Shown here: positions 36,167 through 40,017 of the stretch, piece by piece
How the letters are laid out: each line of letters starts with the position of its first letter
How positions within the stretch are numbered: the stretch's first letter is position 1
NCBI GenBank assembly: GCA_002715445.1
Contig: PAZG01000003.1
Span: forward strand, 26,445-66,461
DNA length: 40,017 nucleotides
Direction: 5' to 3'
Origin: Flavobacteriales bacterium
GTDB taxonomy: Bacteria > Bacteroidota > Bacteroidia > Flavobacteriales > TMED113
Program-made: the position numbers and the translations under genes
The notes under the pieces: generated by a model
Told to the model about the DNA's origin: nothing
The model's database searches: none
What the model saw: only the letters and a program-made list of their open reading frames with translations

Positions 36167-36169
36167 AAA

Positions 36170-37378
36170 ATGGCCGAAGTTATTAAAATGCCGAGACTAA
36201 GTGATACAATGACCGATGGTGTTGTTGCTAAATGGCACAAAAAAGTTGGTGATGTAGTTAAAGAAGGAGATTTATTAGCTGATATAGAGACAGATAAAGC
36301 TACAATGGAATTTGAGGCATTTCAGGAAGGAGTTTTACTTCACATTGGAGTAGCCGAAACGGAATCAGCTCCTGTAGATTCAATATTAGCTATATTAGGT
36401 GAGAAAGGAGAAGATGTTAGTAATTTATTAGATTCTAATAATGAATCTGAAGAAACACCAAAAAAAGAAGAGAAAAATATATCTTCACCAGCTAATAATT
36501 CTGATAATTCTTCTTTTGAAACACCAAAAAAAAGTGTTGATAATCTTCTAATTAAAGCTTCTCCTTTGGCAAAAAAAATTGCAAAGGAAAAAGGAATTGA
36601 TATAAGCCAAATAAAAGGTTCTGGCGAAAACGGTAGGATTATTAAGAGAGATCTAAATAATTTTAATACTAAAACTACTGAAGAAAAGATAGTTAGCACA
36701 AATGACATGACTATGCAACCTTTATCTCAAATGAGAAAAACTATAGCTAGTAGGTTGTCTCAATCTAAATTTACTGCTCCCCATTTTTACTTAACTAGTG
36801 AAGTTGATGTAGAAAACCTTATAAGTTTAAGGCAAAATATAAATCAAACATTAGATGAAAAAATTTCATTTAACGATATTATAATTAAAGCGGTAGCTTT
36901 TTCTTTAAGAAAGCATCCAAATATAAATGTATCATGGAGTGAGGATAATATAATATTAAATGAAAACATTAATATTGGTGTAGCTATAGCTGTTGATGAA
37001 GGTTTACTTGTTCCTGTCATAAAAAACGCTGATAAAAATTCTATTCTAGATATTTCAAATAAAATTAAAGATTTTGCAGAAAGATCCAGAAATAAAAAAA
37101 TTAATTTAGAAGAACTTTCAGGAAACACATTTACTGTATCTAATCTAGGAATGTTTGGCATTGATGAATTTACAGCTATCATTAACCCTCCTGATGCATG
37201 TATTTTAGCTGTTGGTGCCATAAAACAAAAACCAATTGTAAAAAATAATGAAATAGCAATTGGAAACATAATGAAAGTTACCCTTTCTTCAGATCATAGA
37301 CTAGTTGATGGAGCTGAGGGTGCTAAGTTTTTAAAAACATTAAAAACTGTTTTAGAAAGTCCTTTTTTAATGATTTAA
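36170..37378 (+). CDS. pdhC: Pyruvate dehydrogenase E2 component, dihydrolipoamide acetyltransferase
   Basis: E2 forms the core of the pyruvate dehydrogenase complex and passes the acetyl group to coenzyme A. The 402-residue protein has a single lipoyl domain with the lipoylated lysine at K43 (ETDKATMEFE) and a Ser/Glu/Asn-rich linker at about 88-122. A peripheral-subunit-binding domain follows at about 126-165 (ASPLAKKIAKEKGIDISQIK), then the acyltransferase domain ending with the active-site motif SSDHRLVDGAEGAKFL near residue 376. One lipoyl domain is fewer than the two or three found in many E2 proteins. It is in an operon with pdhA. Confidence 0.96.
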   Translation: MAEVIKMPRLSDTMTDGVVAKWHKKVGDVVKEGDLLADIETDKATMEFEAFQEGVLLHIGVAETESAPVDSILAILGEKGEDVSNLLDSNNESEETPKKEEKNISSPANNSDNSSFETPKKSVDNLLIKASPLAKKIAKEKGIDISQIKGSGENGRIIKRDLNNFNTKTTEEKIVSTNDMTMQPLSQMRKTIASRLSQSKFTAPHFYLTSEVDVENLISLRQNINQTLDEKISFNDIIIKAVAFSLRKHPNINVSWSEDNIILNENINIGVAIAVDEGLLVPVIKNADKNSILDISNKIKDFAERSRNKKINLEELSGNTFTVSNLGMFGIDEFTAIINPPDACILAVGAIKQKPIVKNNEIAIGNIMKVTLSSDHRLVDGAEGAKFLKTLKTVLESPFLMI

Positions 37379-37387
37379 ATTTGTTTC

Positions 37388-39121
37388 ATGCTACCAAAAG
37401 AAATGGATAATTTTTTTTCCTCTAATGTACATTTACAAAAATTACCAAATCACTTACTACAGTACATTGTAGATCAGGATTATAGTAAATATACTAGTGT
37501 AGATCAAGCTGTTTGGAGATATGTAATGAAAAAAAATCTAGATTATTTACCGAAAGTTATTTTTGGTGATTATTTACAAGGATTAAATAAAGCCGGAATA
37601 ACAATTGAAAAAATACCAGATTTATATGGTATGAATAGAATACTTCAAGACGTTGGTTGGGCAGCAGTTTGTGTAGACGGTTTTATTCCTCCGCAAGCTT
37701 TTATGGAGTTTCAAGCATATAAAGTGTTAGTAATAGCAGCAGAAATAAGACAGTTAAAACACTTAGAATATACCCCTGCTCCTGATATTTTACACGAAGC
37801 TGCCGGGCATGCTCCAATCATACCAGATGAAAAATATTCTAGGTATCTTCAACTTTTTGGTGAAATTGGTTCTAATGCATTTTCATCATCAACTGATTTA
37901 GATTTATTTGAATCTATAAGAACCTTATCTATATTAAAAGAAGCCCCTAATTCTTCTTCACTAGAAATAGAAAAAGCTCAAAAGGAAGTAGAGAGAATCC
38001 AGAAAAAAGCTCAAAATGAAGAACTTTCTGAAATGTCTAAAATTAGAAATTTACATTGGTGGACTGTTGAGTATGGTTTAATTGGAAGCCTTGAAAAACC
38101 AAAAATTTATGGAGCAGGGTTACTATCTTCAATTGGAGAAAGTGAGTGGTGTATGAGTAGTGCTGTAAAAAAAATCCTCTATAATATAAATGCTAGTGTA
38201 GTAAATTTTGATATTACAAAGCCTCAACCCCAGTTATTTGTAACCCCAGATTTTGATCATTTAATTAATGTTTTAGAAGAATTTGCTTCAGAAATGGCTT
38301 ATAAAAAAGGAGGAATTGATGGGTTAAGAAAAGCAATTTCTTCTAACAGTATTTCGACTATACAATACGAAAATGGTATTCAGATCTCAGGTGTTTTTAC
38401 GGAACTTGTTTCTAAAAATAATGATTTAGTATATATTAAAACAAATGGACCAACTGCACTTTCATATTTAAATAAAGAATTAAAAAATCATAGTACAAAA
38501 AATCACCCTGAAGGATTTGGCGCTCCTGTTGGTAAGATAAAGAACTTTAATATTTCAAGTTTGTCAATCGATGTTTTAAGAAAAGGTAGCTATGTGACTT
38601 TTGAATATGAATCAGGTCTATTATTATCTGGAAAAGTTGTTGACTTTGTGTTAAATAATGATAAAATCTTAATTGTGACATTTATGGATTGCGAAATAAA
38701 ATATTATGACCAAATATTGTATGATAAATCGTGGGGAATATACGATCTTATTTGTGCTGAAAATATTATTTCATGCTTTCCTAAGGCTGCTGATAAAAAA
38801 TCTTTCCCTCCTAAAACTTATATGTATAAAAGCGAAACTATTAAAGTGAACTATTCTCAAAAAGAAAAAGATATTCATAGTTTATATAAGGAGGTAAGAG
38901 ATTATAGAGAGAATCAGCCTGACTTTAATAGGTTGAGAGTTATTTTTGATTCTTTAATTCAAAAATCTAGTTCAGAATGGTTAATTATTTTAGAGATTGC
39001 TCAATTAGCTCAAAAATTAGATAATAAGTTATTTATTGATGCTAAAAATTATTTAATTGACTTATCAAATAATAACCCAAATAACAAAAAATTAATTTTA
39101 GACGGTTTAAGGATTTTATGA
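37388..39121 (+). CDS. Aromatic amino acid hydroxylase with long C-terminal extension
   Basis: A tetrahydropterin-dependent, non-haem iron hydroxylase of the phenylalanine/tyrosine/tryptophan family. The catalytic part (about 1-310) shows WAAVCVDGFIPPQAFMEFQA, the iron ligands H136 and H141 (DILHEAAGHAP) and E228 (WWTVEYGLIG), then KIYGAGLLSSIGESEWC. Bacterial phenylalanine hydroxylases are usually 260-300 residues; this protein has 577. The additional C-terminal half has beta-rich segments (GFGAPVGKIKNF, GSYVTFEYESGLLLSGKVVD) and a helical end, with no domain I recognise. It lies ten bases after pdhC and overlaps the short-chain dehydrogenase by four bases (ATGA). Phenylalanine-to-tyrosine conversion is the most probable reaction; which amino acid is used is not certain. 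Confidence 0.92.
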   Translation: MLPKEMDNFFSSNVHLQKLPNHLLQYIVDQDYSKYTSVDQAVWRYVMKKNLDYLPKVIFGDYLQGLNKAGITIEKIPDLYGMNRILQDVGWAAVCVDGFIPPQAFMEFQAYKVLVIAAEIRQLKHLEYTPAPDILHEAAGHAPIIPDEKYSRYLQLFGEIGSNAFSSSTDLDLFESIRTLSILKEAPNSSSLEIEKAQKEVERIQKKAQNEELSEMSKIRNLHWWTVEYGLIGSLEKPKIYGAGLLSSIGESEWCMSSAVKKILYNINASVVNFDITKPQPQLFVTPDFDHLINVLEEFASEMAYKKGGIDGLRKAISSNSISTIQYENGIQISGVFTELVSKNNDLVYIKTNGPTALSYLNKELKNHSTKNHPEGFGAPVGKIKNFNISSLSIDVLRKGSYVTFEYESGLLLSGKVVDFVLNNDKILIVTFMDCEIKYYDQILYDKSWGIYDLICAENIISCFPKAADKKSFPPKTYMYKSETIKVNYSQKEKDIHSLYKEVRDYRENQPDFNRLRVIFDSLIQKSSSEWLIILEIAQLAQKLDNKLFIDAKNYLIDLSNNNPNNKKLILDGLRIL

Positions 39122-39825
39122 AAAATATTTTAATAACAGGTGCAAGTCAAGGAATTGGCTTTGAATTAGCTAAACAATTTGCGAAAAATGATAATTTTAA
39201 CCTTTACTTAGTTTCTAGAAACAAAAAAAAATTAGAAAAATTAAAATTAGAATTAAATAAAATTAATTCTAATGTAAACTCGTATTCATTATCAATAGAT
39301 TTATCAAAAGAAGGAGCTATTGATATTTTAGTTTCGGATATCAAAAATAAAATTAAACATTTAGACATTGTTGTAAATAATGCTGGATACCTTGTAAATG
39401 AAAAGTTTGATAATCTTTCTGAAAATCAATTATTACAATGTTTTAATGTTAATATTTTTGTTCCATTTTATTTAACACAAAAAACATTACCAATATTATC
39501 CCAAAATGCTCATACAATTTTTATAAGTAGTATTGGAGGAATAAATGGTACAAAAAAATTCCCAGGTTTATCTGCATATAGTTCAAGTAAAGGTGCATTA
39601 ATTACATTAACAGAATGCTTAGCAGAAGAATATCAAGATAAAAGCTATAAATTTAATTGCTTAGCATTAGGAGCAGTACAGACTGAAATGTTAGACCAAG
39701 CTTTCCCAGGATATAAAGCTCCACTATCAGCTAATGAGATTAGTCAATTTATTTTTGATTTTTGTGTTAATGGAAATAAGTACTTTAATGGAAAAGTGTT
39801 ACCAGTTGCTTTAACCACTCCCTAA
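39118..39825 (+). CDS. Short-chain dehydrogenase/reductase (SDR)
   Basis: A 235-residue classical SDR. The cofactor motif TGASQGIG (7-14), NNAG (87-90), the catalytic serine in ISSIGG, and YSSSK (Y154, K158) are all present. The arginine after the second strand (LVSRNKKKLEKL) suggests NADPH preference. It is coupled to the aromatic hydroxylase through an ATGA overlap. Sepiapterin reductase and other pterin reductases are SDRs, so a role in supplying or recycling the hydroxylase cofactor is possible; general ketoreductase function is equally compatible. Substrate unknown. Confidence 0.93.
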   Translation: MKNILITGASQGIGFELAKQFAKNDNFNLYLVSRNKKKLEKLKLELNKINSNVNSYSLSIDLSKEGAIDILVSDIKNKIKHLDIVVNNAGYLVNEKFDNLSENQLLQCFNVNIFVPFYLTQKTLPILSQNAHTIFISSIGGINGTKKFPGLSAYSSSKGALITLTECLAEEYQDKSYKFNCLALGAVQTEMLDQAFPGYKAPLSANEISQFIFDFCVNGNKYFNGKVLPVALTTP

Positions 39826-39832
39826 AATATTG

Positions 39833-39863
39833 TTGTGTAATATAAATCTTGGTTGTATATTTG
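39833..39863 (+). promoter_or_regulatory. Promoter of tRNA-Ile
   Basis: TTG at 39833-39835, 20 bases, then TATATTTG at 39856-39863, followed by CACC. This matches the Bacteroidota -33/-7 consensus completely and is the strongest promoter in the window. Transcription would begin near 39869, about 30 bases before the tRNA. Confidence 0.8.
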
Positions 39864-39899
39864 CACCCTTGTGTTATTTATATAATTTAAATATATTGA

Positions 39900-39973
39900 A
39901 GTCTCGTAGCTCAGCTGGTTAGAGCGCTACACTGATAATGTAGAGGTCGGCAGTTCAAGTCTGCCTGAGACTA
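39900..39973 (+). tRNA. tRNA-Ile (anticodon GAU)
   Basis: The acceptor stem AGTCTCG pairs with TGAGACT (the last pair is G-T), with discriminator A at 39973. The D-arm has AGCTCAGCTGGTTAGAGC, the anticodon arm CTACA-CTGATAA-TGTAG gives GAT, and the T-arm is GGCAG-TTCAAGT-CTGCC. CCA is not encoded. It starts with an unusual A1-U72 pair. No rRNA gene is visible next to it within the window. Confidence 0.96.
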
Positions 39974-40001
39974 CTACGTTTAGTTTTTATTACTAAATAA
40001 A

Positions 40002-40017
40002 ATGAGGATTTTAGTAG
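40002..40017 (+). CDS. Possible start of a further gene, cut by window edge
   Basis: An ATG 28 bases after the tRNA opens a frame reading MRILV before the window ends. The hydrophobic strand-like beginning is typical of many Rossmann-fold proteins, but five codons cannot support any assignment. Confidence 0.25.

Noticed and set aside
39971-40017. Inverted repeats after tRNA-Ile (TTTAGT/ACTAAA and CTACTA/TAGTAG)
   Set aside because: Short, partly inside the tRNA 3' end, with no U-run; more likely chance.
1-40017. CRISPR arrays, insertion sequences, integrases, prophage or toxin-antitoxin genes
   Set aside because: No regularly spaced repeats, transposase-like frames or terminal inverted repeats were seen; the two tRNA genes are not followed by an integrase within the window.

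Overview
The window is about 40 kb of very AT-rich, densely packed bacterial chromosome. It reads as a member of the Bacteroidota, most likely Flavobacteriales. The lineage markers are a type IX secretion system (T9SS) and gliding locus (PorP/SprF-like, GldJ, PorU, PorV), large TonB-dependent receptors with a carboxypeptidase-regulatory-like domain, a PorV/PorQ paralogue, DUF3127 and DUF2795 proteins, and intergenic promoters of the Bacteroidota form TTG-N20-TAnnTTTG. Genes often overlap by 1 to 14 bases and no gap between genes exceeds about 150 bases. I see no insertion sequence, phage, integron or CRISPR array.

Left part (1-5640). A truncated TonB-dependent receptor on the minus strand is preceded by a clear TPP riboswitch, which has a promoter-like TAAATTTG box of its own. 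Upstream on the same strand lies a tightly overlapping trio: a 4'-phosphopantetheinyl transferase, a PnuC-type vitamin transporter and a NadR-like kinase. Together receptor, inner-membrane transporter and kinase look like a vitamin uptake and trapping system, probably for thiamine. Divergent from this is ahcY, whose stop codon overlaps that of a small Rieske-like lipoprotein lacking iron-sulfur ligands.

Centre-left (5737-15609). Three large envelope genes run in a row: a 1242-residue TonB-dependent receptor, a 1386-residue exported protein ending in a T9SS-type C-terminal domain, and a PorV/PorQ-like barrel. They are followed by greA and a HIT-family hydrolase. The three envelope genes are the best candidate in the window for a poorly described system.

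Centre (15602-25040). This is mostly housekeeping: ruvC, an orphan OppC-like permease, a short-chain fatty acid transporter with a DUF3127 protein and a flavin reductase, tRNA-Leu(UAG), rmuC, a PduO-type cobalamin adenosyltransferase, a DUF2795 protein and secA.

Right part (25045-40017). murF, gldJ and a porP/sprF-family gene run leftward; porU, porV, ispF, pdhA, pdhC, an aromatic amino acid hydroxylase and a short-chain dehydrogenase run rightward. tRNA-Ile(GAU), with a near-perfect promoter, closes the window. SecA moves cargo through the inner membrane, the T9SS takes C-terminal-domain proteins across the outer membrane, and PorU and PorV process and deliver them, so the centre-left exported protein may be a client of the machinery coded on the right.
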